A DNA stretch of 64,000 nt from Holothuria scabra (Eukaryota; Echinodermata; Holothuroidea; Aspidochirotida; Holothuriidae): the NCBI GenBank assembly GCA_037179385.1, contig CM074195.1:8013787-8077786 (forward strand), written 5' to 3'. Both the position numbers and the translations under genes were made by a program. The notes under the pieces are model-generated. The model saw only the letters and a program-made list of their open reading frames with translations. It did not search any database and was not told the DNA's origin. The number at the start of each line of letters is the position of its first letter. The first letter of the stretch is position 1. This document shows positions 1 through 11,213 of this stretch, piece by piece.

Positions 1-1039
1 CTCTGAAGTCTGGTAAAATGATAATGACATATTGTGAGTTTGATCTCAAGAGCATGACAGAAAAAAAAAGGCCAATTTTCATCACTTTGTACAGTTTAAC
101 ATTGTAAACTATAGGCCTACAGACTACAGATTAAACTTGAATCAGCATTTGGACAAAATACTTGGAATAGCCTGATTTATAGTCAGGCAGGACAAAAAAA
201 AAAAAAACAACCCCCCTCCCCAACTGTACAAACCCCAATCCATACAGTCCTAAACTTTTTGTATGTTGTTACAGCTTGTTCCATTGTTTAGATACCAAAT
301 GTTAAAATTAATACACTTAAAACAAATTAGTCCATTGTGCAATAATGTAAGTTTTCATGTTGTAGCCTATGTTGTACAACTCACATTACCTGCTTTTTTC
401 CCCTTTAAAATTATGTTTCTGGGACCTTGAGGCTTGAATGCTTTCAATTTCCTTGCACAATTATGTTGTACAGAGAGGGCTTAATTAATTCTTAATTTCA
501 TCATGCTAAAGATGAATACGATCAGTGCTTGTGTTTAGTGACTGTAGGCAGTCATTATATAGTGGGGTCCATCAGCCTTAAATCATCTGCATTTATTGTC
601 TTAATGAATTTCAAAACCTACTATTAAGTGAAATTCAGGGAATCAAGATACAATTCAGTGCACATCCATCCATGGCACAGGTAAGCAAGGAAATTGAAAG
701 GCTAAACTAAACGTAATGGACCCCAGTTATGTCAGACTAAAATCAGATCATCATTTGACTGTCTGGAATTCATCTGTAAGAGCTCTGGGACATCAATCCT
801 TGGGGAGCAGGGGAGGCAACTGTCACCCCAATGTATACATGTGTACATGTCAATGTTTGGGTGCATGCATGTTTGTAGTATATCATGTACCCTTGCACTC
901 ATACTCATGGGCAGATTGCTTAGATTATCCCAGTCCAGGACATGATCCACTGTTCAACTAGCTGAACATTGGAAGTAGATTGTTCAGACAGTGATAGGTA
1001 GTGTTTGCATAGGTAACCCAGGCACCGATTCAAAATCGG
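1..1039. other. Intergenic, no gene seen
   Basis: Short open frames on both strands resemble no protein I know and lie in AT-rich DNA full of homopolymer runs. The stretch around 300-410 recurs at about 57085-57175, sharing blocks such as ACTTAAAACAAATTAGTC and TTGTACAACTC, so at least part of this block is dispersed repeat DNA. I see no RNA gene or promoter that I can support. Confidence 0.5.
300..410 (+). repeat. Dispersed repeat, partner near 57.1 kb
   Basis: Shares ordered blocks with 57085-57175: ACTTAAAACAAATTAGTC, a GCAAT stretch, TTGTACAACTC, then ACCTGCTTT here against ACCCGCTTT there. The spacing between blocks is conserved. Neither copy has visible terminal repeats or coding potential. 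It is an old, low-copy repeat of unknown type. Confidence 0.55.
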
Positions 1040-1957
1040 AAGCCAATTCAAAATCACATCGTATTGTTTCACGCAGACATAGCAAGACATATCACCCCCG
1101 CCCAGCTTGCAAAGACAGTGCCTGTAACGTTCGGCATGCTAGGTAAACCGAGCCTTGCATGTATATTAATACAGTATGCCACCTCTAGTATAATCCTCAA
1201 ATATTTCTTAATGGTTAAACGTGTCAGTTTTAGGCAAATCAACACTTTGCCGCTATCTGTAAAGTGAAACAACATCAATGGCATAACGCCGTAAACATTC
1301 ACAAAATTTATTTTCAAAAGAGGCCATTACATATTACGTCATTTTGCCCCAAAATGGCGCTTGAGCACATTACGAAGTTTATGTGTGAAAGCTATGTTAC
1401 CGTGCATGCCAACACCAGGCTAGCTACGTAAGAAGGTACATATCTCATTAGTGATAATTCCAACGCCCATTGCAAAGTAGTGCGAGGGAAGTTCACAAAC
1501 ATAACGTCATTTGTTTACAATCAGTACTTTTGGACGTGCAAGAGAATACCATAATACAGGGCTCTGATTAGTTGATATTTTTAAATCAGTGTTTTAAAAG
1601 GAGAAACTTCCAGCTCTTAGTATGCTTGCTTTTCGAGTAGGAAAGCATCCCAAAATTCAATATTAAATTGAAATAGGCCTTGGGAAGTATAATTTTCTTA
1701 TTTGACTGTTTTCTGTTACGTTCCTTTTACTTGTCATTTTGATTTAAAACAAAATGAGATGATTAAACCTTCTGATGAATCAAAAGGTTTGGAACTTGGG
1801 AAATTGATCCCTATACCTATCCAATATTATGTTACCATACATGTCTTATGAAGCATACCTTACAAAATGCTCGAATCTTTTAGTCACCGTAACATGGGGT
1901 AACCCGACGAGTATGGCGATCAGGTACCGGGTCCTAATTTTTAGTACCCATGCAAAC
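1040..1957 (+). repeat. 0.9-kb dispersed repeat, copy 1 (uninterrupted)
   Basis: The same sequence recurs in the same orientation at 52466-53828. Shared landmarks in order are GTTCGGCATGCTAGGTAAAC, ATGGTTAAACGTGTCAGTTT, CAACACTTTGCCGCT, AGGCTAGCTACGT, GGACGTGCAAGAGAATACCA, and a GGTACC-type tail ending TTAGTACCC. This copy lacks two insertions present in the other one, so it serves as the empty-site reference. It has no coding capacity. It could be a non-autonomous mobile element or an old segmental duplication; no terminal inverted repeats are obvious. Confidence 0.8.
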
Positions 1958-4549
1958 ACTAGTGACAGGTATTAAAACGTAACTAGACTCATGTTGATTT
2001 GATCATCATGTTTATGTAGGTTCAACAAAGCAAAAAGGCCTATGTACAACTTGTCTTATCACGTAGAGCAGAACCTGCAATCTATCTGAGAAAGGAGTCA
2101 GAATCATATATTCATGCTCTTTAAAATATTTTTGAAATTTTAAAATTGAGGTACACTTTAACATAATTTGTAGACCTGTGACTGACTTTTCTACTACACC
2201 ACAACAGAGCATCCAAAATAAAAACTATGGATGACTTGAAGTGCACCTATCTTGAAGTTTGCACCCCTTGCCAGAAACTTTTTACTATGTAAACTACCTA
2301 AATGATAGAAAGTTATTCTTGTTTTGTTCCTATTCATGGAGGCTTCTCTATGTAATTCAGTGATCCAACTTTCCTGGGCACTATTTCCCTTTCTCTATTC
2401 ATGAAGATTTTCTTTTCCAAAGCAGGGCTTTATGTTGTAATTAAACTTTTTCCAATATATTTAGTAAGTTAGAAAGAGTTTTACGGCCCAGGCAATAAAG
2501 GCAATAATGTTTAAACATGTTTTGAGTATTGTCATCTAGTTTGAAAGTAATTTGAGTCTTGAAAAGTATCAATATCACTTCTCTGGCTGTAAACCATTTA
2601 ATGTTCTTTGACAAGTGTAAACATGCCCTAATAATTTATCAAAATGGTTCTGCCCTCAATAGCCTATCTTCTTTCCAGGCTTAAAACAAGGAATCTCAGT
2701 AAGCTGGCAGAGAAGAGTGAATGGCAACCTGAAACTTCATTATGATGGTTAACATGGGTGAAAATAATTGGAAAGATGAGGAGATTTCCATACCAGAAGA
2801 TTTTGGCACATTGGAAGGAAATTTGGGCATTTTGGAGGGAAATTTTCCATTTGTGTCCAGAAACAATAATTCAGAGAGGATTAAGGAAAATTGCACTTAC
2901 TTCCTGGAGAGAACTTTTATTTCTTCAACCCAGGTCATCTCTTAAGTCTGGGTAGATATTTTCTCTTGGGGGAGCTAAATCAATCATGAGACTTACCCTT
3001 TGCACTAAAGATGTTCTTTTGAAAGGCTTCAGGCTTTAAAAGACCAAAAGGGCTTTAAATTGACTTGAGCACAACACAGATAAACTGCAGTTTAAACTTT
3101 TGAATTCTTAAGTAGCTCAATGGCATCCTTGGTTGAACTAAGTAGATCAATTCAGATTAGCATCAAAAGGTGCACTCATCCACACACTAATATTGGTTTG
3201 TTAGCCAAGTACCTGACTAAAACCCATTCTTGCATAGATGATAGTGGAATCAACTGTCACTTTCTCCCACATACACGTGCTTTATTCCACAACAACAAAA
3301 TCTGGCAAAATTCTTGTAATATTTTGGGAAGCTTGGTCTGGACCTGCATTCAAACAAAGTAATAGGTATATCTGAACAATATTATTTCAAAGCCCCAAAA
3401 ATCCAGTGGCGCCGGACTGTGTGCCATGGCTAGCTTCATTCGGAGTCAGAACCATGGAGTGCAAAGGACCTTGGGAAGAAGTGTTGGTTAGGTAAATGAG
3501 ATTTGACAATACACCACTTACACGAATGTGTTATCGTGTACGTCAGTCAACTCCATAAGAAGTTCAATGTTTAAATTTGTTTTCCAGAATGGTTCAAGTT
3601 CAAATTTGGTTTCCCTTTAGTTGCCTCTTATGACCTGGGGGAAATACTGTAGGCATACTCTACAACCTGGGCCAGCCCACAGGGGGACCTGAATGTGGAA
3701 ATCAATGTAAGTTGATAGAAGAACTTTTGAAAGCCTTGGACTGGTTAACAGTGACCATTTCTTTCCATGAAACTTGTCTTACTAATAACCGTTCCTATAC
3801 CTTAACTTCCCTTAAGTACTGAAAGTTTATAAACTGAAAACTTGGTAGTAACAGTTGAAAAATCAGCATCTTTTCTTGGTATCAAACAAAAAGCACTTGT
3901 GATCAGCAAGTCAGGGTTTCCATCAAGGGAGAGGGGTAAGAGGTTTGTACCCCTTTTTTCAGAAGAATTAGGGTAAATCTCCTGAACTACTTTCCTTTAA
4001 AATAAAAATGTCACTATCTTCTTTTCCTACTTAAGAAGAGGACATGTTTGCAGCAATGTTTGAACACTGACCATAAATAAATAGCCTTCAAAACCTTCTA
4101 CTGCACTTTATTAGGGCCTCTAATAAAGCAAGGTTCCCCCTGAGTCCATCTGTAACTTAACTTTGGTCAAGGGAACCCCCGCCTCCCCCTTTGAGTTTCT
4201 GGTGGAATTTCCTGCAGGTGCTACATAATATCCAGAAAGGTTTACTTCTTAATTTCAAGTAAAGTAAAAAATGGGGGAGTGGGGACCATAGGCATCCCCT
4301 TTAAAAAAATTGCTTTCTTAATAATCCTAAAATGCAAAGTGGAATAATTTATGTCTACAGTTAGAAAGGGTTATCAACTGCAGAGTTTAAGTGATTGATT
4401 ATTTCATACCTGGTGGAGATCAACAACCCTTGGACACTGAGGGAATTTTGAAGTGATAGGGCTAATCATCAAACAGCAAAATGGCCCAATATTTCCAGCA
4501 ACATAACAGCTGATCTAGTGATGAAATGGGCGTTGGCCACCAACATCTG
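1958..4549. other. Intergenic, no gene seen
   Basis: All open frames here are under 85 codons and show no recognisable domain, and forward and reverse frames overlap as expected by chance. No tRNA, satellite or clear terminal-repeat element was found. Confidence 0.45.
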
Positions 4550-4552
4550 TCT

Positions 4553-4572
4553 TGATGATGATGATGATGATG
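4553..4572. repeat. (GAT)n microsatellite
   Basis: A run of about seven GAT/ATG trinucleotides in otherwise non-repetitive DNA. It is responsible for the poly-serine in the overlapping reverse frame, which is not a gene. Confidence 0.85.
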
Positions 4573-4573
4573 A

Positions 4574-6114
4574 GATCAAAAGAGCCAAAAATGCGTGAGG
4601 AAGAAAAAGTGTGGGGCTCACACCCCCAACCCCACCCCCAATTGTCTTCCTGTACGTCTCTGACCCCTGTGTGGTCACTGTGGCGAGTTCACAAACTCTC
4701 CTTTGTTTCAATCCACCAGGTCTAAGCCTAAGTCACCACATTTTCTTGATTATCTCTCTAGCAATACAGTGCCCATGATTGAACACACCTCTGAGAAAAG
4801 ACTGCTTACTGTTTGTTATTTGTGTATGTACCTGGTCCTGTTAGCCTAGGCTACCCCCATTTCTATTTTCTCCATAGAGGCCTACCATAGGCCTACACCA
4901 CCTAGGCCTAACAACAATTTTCGGCCATTTCGGCCATTGGGCATTTGTACATTTTCTATCTTTTTTTTTTCAAAACTTTTAAAAAGGCTGTTACAGTATT
5001 ACCGATCTACCTAGGCCTACCTCTTTAAACTTCAAGACCTAGGGGTTAGGCCTATCGTACAATTAGACAAAAATTAGAATCACTTCTCAAACTAAACATT
5101 CACTGTTTCGGACTTTTAAAAAACCGGTAGCCGGTGTTATACAATACATTTCATTCTTCCTTTTAATTCCCTATGCTTGCTTCATTCGACACAGCCGCGA
5201 CGTGAAAATATTTCAGGATCGATGACGGTAAGTTACAGATAAAAACTTCCGGACGTGATACCACGGAATTCTGATTCTGAAGACAATAATACGTCAGAGT
5301 TTCAATTCCTACATCTTCGAAATATTGCACTAACGTTTTAGCTTATTGAATATTGGCGCAGGGCCTAACTTTCCTGTATTGTATCGACAGATTTGGGGGG
5401 TTCTTTTTGAAGATAATTAAAACCCTACAAAGAACAAAAACTGTAAAAGGAGGAAACTTCCCTTACCTTTTCTTCCATAAAGAACACAAAATAACCATAT
5501 TTACTTCCAAGAAAGTTTTCCAAACCAGCGGAAGGTAGGCTTCCTTCAACTGCAGATTCCGTAGATATATGTGCGTATGTACGTATTATATGAGTGCAGC
5601 ACCACTGAGGGAAGTCCAAATTTTGAGGTCCGTATAAATCCTGCGTGCTCGTGCGAATAGCTTGCATGCGGTACTGTTGACATGATCGTATCCGATCCCG
5701 CAGATCTCAAGACTCTCGATCTCAACGGTCTGGAGGACCTGTAAAGTACTTCTAGATTTCACACAGAGATTTCCTACATAAGGGATATTTTAATTCAAAA
5801 ACGTTTTGTACGAGCTGACCTGTTTTATTCCTTTTCAAATTAGTATATTATTTGGTATAAATTATTTATTTAAAACCCAAACTTACTGTTTTGAAAGATA
5901 TTGTCAATCCAATTTTTCAACTTTCCCTTCAAAAGTAGAAGTACCACTTAATGCCTTCATGAAACTTTACAGACACGATATCCGTCACACAGAGTGTAGT
6001 CGATGTCGCTCTTCACATTCTTCCAGCAGAGCCATACGGCTCTGTCTTCCAGTACTTGTTTTCAAACAAACAAGGCTCAATCTGTTAGTTAAAAGTAGGT
6101 GGCGCGCTGTTTCA
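4574..6114. other. Intergenic; TAGGCCTA-rich
   Basis: No supported gene. Between about 4840 and 5060 the hexamer AGGCCT (often TAGGCCTA) occurs repeatedly, which looks like compositional or repeat-derived enrichment rather than a coding signal. The short frames near 5353-5667 and 5806-6135 have no family resemblance. Confidence 0.4.
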
Positions 6115-6575
6115 TCGAGGTCAAAGATATTATAAGCGTAGATACCAAACTCCTATCCCTACACTGTTAGGCGCCCTGACTCCTCGCGGAGGCTCAATCG
6201 GAAGGGCGGAACCATGGCCACTTGGACAAGCCATGAAGCAATAAACAAGGATTGTGTCTGGATAGGTTGGGAGAATTGGAACTGTTTGGGATGATGAAAA
6301 GATGCCTTTAATTTTCAAATGTTCTCAAGTAGAAAGCCGGCGAAGAAGCCTAAAACTGTTTCATGTTAGTGAAAGTTATTGAAGAAGGTGTTTGCAAGAA
6401 CTGCAATGTTTTGGATCATACTTATTTATACTATCGGAAGATATCAATTAACTGTTAGCTTTCAAAACGTCTGATCAGTGATCAACACTTTCGCCCCTCC
6501 GAATCACCCTCCGTGAGGAGTCACCGCGCCATTTTAAGTTTGGTATCTAGGCTATGTTTATAATATCTTTGATCG
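6115..6575. mobile_element. MITE with long TIRs, family 1 copy 1
   Basis: The ends are long imperfect inverted repeats. Each starts with a TCAAAGATATTATAA block, passes through GATACCAAACT, and continues to a GACTCCTC motif (about 6175-6187 on the left, mirrored as GAGGAGTCACC near 6517 on the right). A second copy with the same ends and a different middle lies at 17350-18025. There is no coding capacity, so it is a non-autonomous DNA transposon of unassigned superfamily. A fragment of the 8438-type MITE sits inside (about 6228-6314). Confidence 0.75.
6228..6314 (+). repeat. Fragment of family-2 MITE nested in family-1 MITE
   Basis: Matches the right half of the 8438-8746 element: GAAGCAATAAAC, then GTGTCTGGAT, then GGGAGAATTGG, ACTGTTTGGGATGA and a GCCTTTAA end. 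It is shorter than other copies, with an internal deletion before GGAGAATTGG. The nesting shows that family 2 was mobile after, or as part of, the origin of this family-1 copy. Confidence 0.65.
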
Positions 6576-8437
6576 AGATATTGATTTTTATAGAGATACA
6601 TTTTTACGATACAAAATGATGTAAATATTCCCTAAAATGTTTTATAAACCCTTAGTCTTACCTAACTCCTCGCCTTCAAACTGAAGTGGTTTTAAAATTT
6701 TGTCATAGGTCAGACTGAGTGAGTAAGTTTTGCTTCATCTACTGTGAGAGTGACCAAGACTTTCCTCAGACAGCTGCTGTTAACACAGTGATGGCCAAGC
6801 AAGGGGCGTAGCAAGAATTCTGTCATGGGGGTGGTGTCATGGGGGCACGACATGAGGGGAAAGTCTAAGGATAGAGAGGAAAAACCGTGGTTTGTTGGAG
6901 ACTTGAGTGTCAATCCCGAGGGAGGGGGAGGGGGATGACACGTCCTTCATTATACCGTTGGAAATACAACTAGGCCCTATTTACTTTTGCTTTTTCTTTT
7001 TTTACAGTAATTTTTTGGAGGAAGTGACTATGTCCCTCAAAGCAAAGACTGCCTCTACTGATTTGAGATGAAATTGCAACAAATTGAGAGCCCATGGACC
7101 AGACCCGGGCAGCCAAAGTGGTGGCTAAGGGATTGAAGCCTGACCCTGGAATTGTCGTCCTGTTAGGGAGTTCAAGTTTGCCATTGACTGAATACATTTT
7201 TATAAATTTACATGCACAAATATTTTACCCTCCTTGTCTATCGGAGTAGCCCACTCCTCCTTCCCACATCCTATTAAAGCAACTCATTGAGTTGGTTCGT
7301 GAAATGCAATAATTTTTTCCAAACGTGTTAAGTTTTCTTCACATACCAATGACAAATGGTCAAACTTAGACAATCCCCATATCCTGAATATAAACAACTT
7401 TTTTATGAGTGGGTAATTAACGTTTCAATTCGGTTTTCAAAAATTCGTGACCAGACACTATTTCAAATTATGCACACAACCGTTACAAATCCGGACACAA
7501 CAAAACTCAACATGTTAACTTTTTCCGTAACTATTGTACATGAAAATTGACTTGTTATGCTAACTGTAAGCATTTCATGTGGTAGTACCCCAGCCTTAAA
7601 CACTCTCATCATCGATATCAACTCAATCAGCCTCTTTAATGATGGGAAATAATTTTTTATAGCCCTATTTTGTAATATTGTTGATTTTGTATGAAAATTT
7701 TTACAAACTGTGATGATTTCCAGTTTTTTCTTATTTCCTTATTTTCATTGGTAGAAATCACCCCTTCCCCAGGATCGACGCTCCTGCGGGAAATTGTGTA
7801 GCAAGTTTGAATTTTGTAATATTGTTGATTTTGCCGAAAAAAAGAAAAGTATATAGTCAGGGGTAACACATTTACAAAAATTCAAAGAGGTCAAAAATCG
7901 TGACACATTTGGGAAGCCTTCCCCTCTTGAAACAGCCATTCTTCATCCTGTTTTTAAATCAAGCACAACACAATGCCCGAAATGGCCGATTATACGTTTC
8001 AAAACTTTTCCCGAAAAAAGGAAGGCCTAAAATTATCATGGAAAATAAAAATGATAACAAAATTTGCGACACAAAATCGCACAGCATGTGGAACCTCGGC
8101 CCCACTCCACACGGTCTTGTGAAACGTTTGTCCTAAATGGTAAAATATTTCAGTCCCTCAAGCAACAAACAGGAGCGTCTATCCGGGGGACAAGGGGCGG
8201 TGGCCCCAATAAAAATGTTGGGGGATAACATATTGTTTTGTCCCACTATAATTCAGGCAAATTAAATAAAAAACTACAGGCAGGATAAACAAAACATTAC
8301 ACTGTGTTATACGGATGACTTCATGGCTTCGAGAAACTTCCATTTCAGCCTGAGTGTTCAAGTAAAGCCCAGTCCACACCGTGCGACATATTTGCAACAA
8401 GACCGTCTTGTCATGGTGATTGACTGACGACTAACTA
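6576..8437. other. Intergenic, no gene seen
   Basis: No frame above 80 codons and no recognisable domain. Near 8365-8385 there is an AAGCCCAGTCCACACC block like the terminal repeat of the 44640-45056 MITE, so a degenerate end of that family may be present. At 7664-7690 and 7810-7832 the same TTTTGTAATATTGTTGATTT phrase recurs, a short local duplication. Confidence 0.4.
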
Positions 8438-8746
8438 GTTTAAAGGACCAACCCTCTCACCCCAAACTACACTTCCTGTAGGGGGGTACAGAAACTCTCC
8501 ATTGGCCCAGTTTTTTTTATTGAATGTTAATTCAAACAATGCAGTTTACCAAAGCTTGAATTACACACCATGAACTGTACTGGGAGTCTTTTGGTTATAC
8601 ACATAGCACTTTTCTATACTCACCCTGAAGCAATAAACTGAAATTGTGACTGGATAAGGATGAATTTGGATAATTGTGGGAGGGACTTAAGCAAGAATGT
8701 TAGGAGAATTGGTACTGTTTGGGGTGAAAGAGCTGGGCTTTTAAAG
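8438..8746. mobile_element. MITE family 2, full-length copy
   Basis: An element of roughly 300 bp bounded by imperfect inverted repeats: left TTTAAAGGACCAACCC then CTCACCCCAAAC; right GTTTGGGGTGAAAGAG then CTTTTAAA. The interior (CAATAAACTGA, GGAGGGACTTAAG, GGAGAATTGGTACTGTTTGG) recurs at 25426, 28452, 33218 and 39168, with a fragment at 6228. There is no coding capacity. The TTTAAA ends suggest a TA/TTAA-type target, but this is not proved. Confidence 0.85.
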
Positions 8747-9317
8747 AGCGTAGTGTCCACATTATGCAACACGTCCCAGGTCCATTGCAAGCAAGTTCAA
8801 CACTTCGCAACGCGTCTGAACAGGGAGTTGCTAGAGGCTCTCTACAGTGGCGGGGCCAGGGATTCCGGTCAAAGGGGGCAAAAATGGTCTGCAAGGGCGC
8901 CTCGAAGGAGTAAATACCCTGAGCCTCAGCGCGATCGAAGCCACGGCTTCTCAGACTGTCCATTTGATATTTTCCGCACCTGGTATAAGACTACTTTGAC
9001 ATTTCTCCTAAGCAATTTTTTTTTTTATTAAAACATGTTTCAATTTTGTATCGTGTGTATCCATGGGACTTCGCGGAGGAAAATTCGGGGGGTGGACTCA
9101 ATTCTTTAAGGGGGAAGAGCTCAACGCCATCATAATTTGGCGCGGAACGCAAAAATTTTGGCCCGAAATGCCTCTCAGATTGCCGGAAATTACACTTCTA
9201 AAGCATATTCACCGCATATAAAAAGGGAAAACACTGAGTGGACGGTTAAGAAATACTGATGTTAATTTTTACTTCGTCCTTTTCTTTATGCTTTATTGTT
9301 TTTTTTTTTCAGGTTTT
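8747..9317. other. Intergenic with short CAGGGAGTTG motif
   Basis: No supported gene. CAGGGAGTTGCTAGAG at 8820-8835 is one arm of a small palindrome family seen more completely at 31394, 39782 and 56100. The rest is unassigned. Confidence 0.4.
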
Positions 9318-9355
9318 TAGTTGCGGTGCCTGCCTTGCAGGCAGCACCGCAACTA
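9318..9355. repeat. Short near-perfect hairpin (TAGTTGCGGTGCC...)
   Basis: TAGTTGCGGTGCCTGCC faces GGCAGCACCGCAACTA across a five-base spacer, giving a stem of about 16 bp. It lies at the left edge of the C-poor DNA that carries the OTU ORF. It may be a terminal or subterminal hairpin of a mobile element, but no matching copy was found after 11213. Confidence 0.6.
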
Positions 9356-9965
9356 ATGCAGTTACTATCACGATCTCAATTTCTGACTTTTTCGGCACTT
9401 TATTTCTATCTCCTTCTAGACGCTTTGTGGTATCGAAATACGGTTTAGTGCAATTTGTAGGGTTGGTACTTCTCTTTCGTGTTTTTAAGTTTTGGTGGAA
9501 ATACGACTTTTGTGAGAGTGTAAAATTGGGGTTTTTTTCACGTAAAATTTGCAAACGTGTTCTATTTTTAGTAACAATCTTGCGGAAAAACCAGGTCCAG
9601 GTCTCTGGGGAAAAGGTTGTTTGTTAATGGAACACAGCGCCATCATTTTGGTTGTTTTTTGAAATTCATTACAGATTGGTGTTTAGTGAATTTTGAGTAT
9701 TTATACGAAGATTTCTTTGTAGGGATTTATTCTTTTTCAAGTTTCATGGTCGGGGTTGCGGTGAAGTTAAACGTTTGATAGTGATTTTAAAGGGTTGTGT
9801 GTGATTTACTCACACTTACGACAATATTCACAAAGTAAGTTTCTGTTGGAGGGAAACATTGTTATTGGTAGGTAAATATTATTTGTATGAGTTGACGAGT
9901 ATTAATATTTGTGTTATGTCAAGGTGTCTGGTTATGGTAAATTTGTTATTTTAAAGTATAAAATT

Positions 9966-11213
9966 ATGTGGAGAATATTGCAATGCCTAAGAACGGCAGT
10001 CCAAAGAATTTTAGTTAAGAAAGGAAAGGATGGCAACAAAGAAAAAGAAAGTATGGGGGTAATTTTCAAGAAAAAAGTTATGAAGGGGAGGAAAATGATG
10101 ATGTCAGAGTTGGGAAAAAACAAAAAAAAAAGTTCTGGTGAATGTGAAACAAGTCAGAGGTGTAATGATGGGGAAAGTAGGGAACATGACGATCGTGATG
10201 TATTATTTATACGTTCCGAAAGATCTACATGTACATTTTATTTTTTCGTTGTTGATAGTTGTTGGAGAGAAAAAATGTTGAGGAAGCTTGTGCTGATAGA
10301 TTCAAACATGGTTTTTGTAAAAACTGGGGAGTTTGATTTGCCGTCTGTTGAAATAGGAAGATGTGTTTCAGTTGAGAGTAGGCCGATTCGTGTGAGAAAA
10401 GTATGTGGGGATGGGAATTGTTTTTTTCGGTGTTTGTCATTACTGGTTACAGGGGTAGAAGATAATCATTTTTATTTAAGACAAGTGATTGTAAATTCAT
10501 TATGTAGGAGTGAGTTGCCGGTACCACTAATGACTAAGGAAGAATATGTTACTTCCACTGGAATGGATAGGGATGGTGTATGGTCTACAGAGGTTGAAAT
10601 ATTTGCAGCTGCAAGACTTTTGGGAACTGATATATATACTTTTATAGAATATAATGGTACATGGAAATGGGCATGTTATCCTCAAAGTGGTATTTTAGGT
10701 AGCGTAGTTAATCGGGAAGAACGTGCAATTTATTTAGTCAATACAGGTGGAGTACATTATGACGTAGTGTTGGAAATAGAAGATAATGAATCTGTATATG
10801 AGAGCAGCGTTATAAAGAATTGGTTGAAGAGGGGTTGTGTTAATGAACATAGTGAAGAATTTTCCGGTGTTAAATGTAACATATTGAAAAGAGGAGACAT
10901 TTTATTTGAAGAGGAGCGTAATCAAATGTCAGTGCCAAGTAATGTGAAGAGAGCAGATGTTTGTTTAAATGAGGGGAGCAATCATATATTAGTGCAAGGG
11001 TCTATGGGAGTGACTGAAGAAAGGTATAAATGTTGGGAAAATAAAGATTTTGTGATGAAACGTAGTGTGGGTATTGCAAGTGATAGTGTTAAAATGATGC
11101 TTAGAGAACAAATACTAAACCCCATCAGCGGCCTTAAGAAAGCCCCTAAACCCCATCCTCTAAGCCCCGCATTTCGTACTAAGTTTGCCTACGGCGCATT
11201 GTATGAAGTTTAA
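9966..11213 (+). CDS. OTU-domain cysteine protease-like protein (possibly transposon-borne)
   Basis: The first in-frame ATG is at 9966; the open frame extends upstream to about 9909 without one. It encodes 415 residues. An OTU fold is indicated by the catalytic block GDGNCFFRCLS (Asp at codon 10410-10412, nucleophile Cys at 10419-10421), the helix phrase WSTEVEIFAAARLLGT, and the late YLVNTGGVHYDVVL block, whose His (codon 10755-10757) would complete the catalytic pair. OTU proteins cleave ubiquitin or ubiquitin-like conjugates. They are found as host deubiquitinases and also inside several retrotransposons and DNA transposons. The N-terminus is Lys-rich and the C-terminal 130 residues match nothing I know. 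The reading strand is very C-poor from about 9250 to 11100, then changes abruptly to CCCC-rich DNA in the last 30 codons. No intron signals are needed. I favour a mobile-element passenger or retrogene over a conserved single-copy gene, at modest confidence. The OTU call itself is strong. Confidence 0.72.
   Translation: MWRILQCLRTAVQRILVKKGKDGNKEKESMGVIFKKKVMKGRKMMMSELGKNKKKSSGECETSQRCNDGESREHDDRDVLFIRSERSTCTFYFFVVDSCWREKMLRKLVLIDSNMVFVKTGEFDLPSVEIGRCVSVESRPIRVRKVCGDGNCFFRCLSLLVTGVEDNHFYLRQVIVNSLCRSELPVPLMTKEEYVTSTGMDRDGVWSTEVEIFAAARLLGTDIYTFIEYNGTWKWACYPQSGILGSVVNREERAIYLVNTGGVHYDVVLEIEDNESVYESSVIKNWLKRGCVNEHSEEFSGVKCNILKRGDILFEEERNQMSVPSNVKRADVCLNEGSNHILVQGSMGVTEERYKCWENKDFVMKRSVGIASDSVKMMLREQILNPISGLKKAPKPHPLSPAFRTKFAYGALYEV

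Noticed and set aside
8660..9031. 123-codon plus-strand frame
   Set aside because: It begins inside a family-2 MITE and has an equally long reverse frame; no domain.
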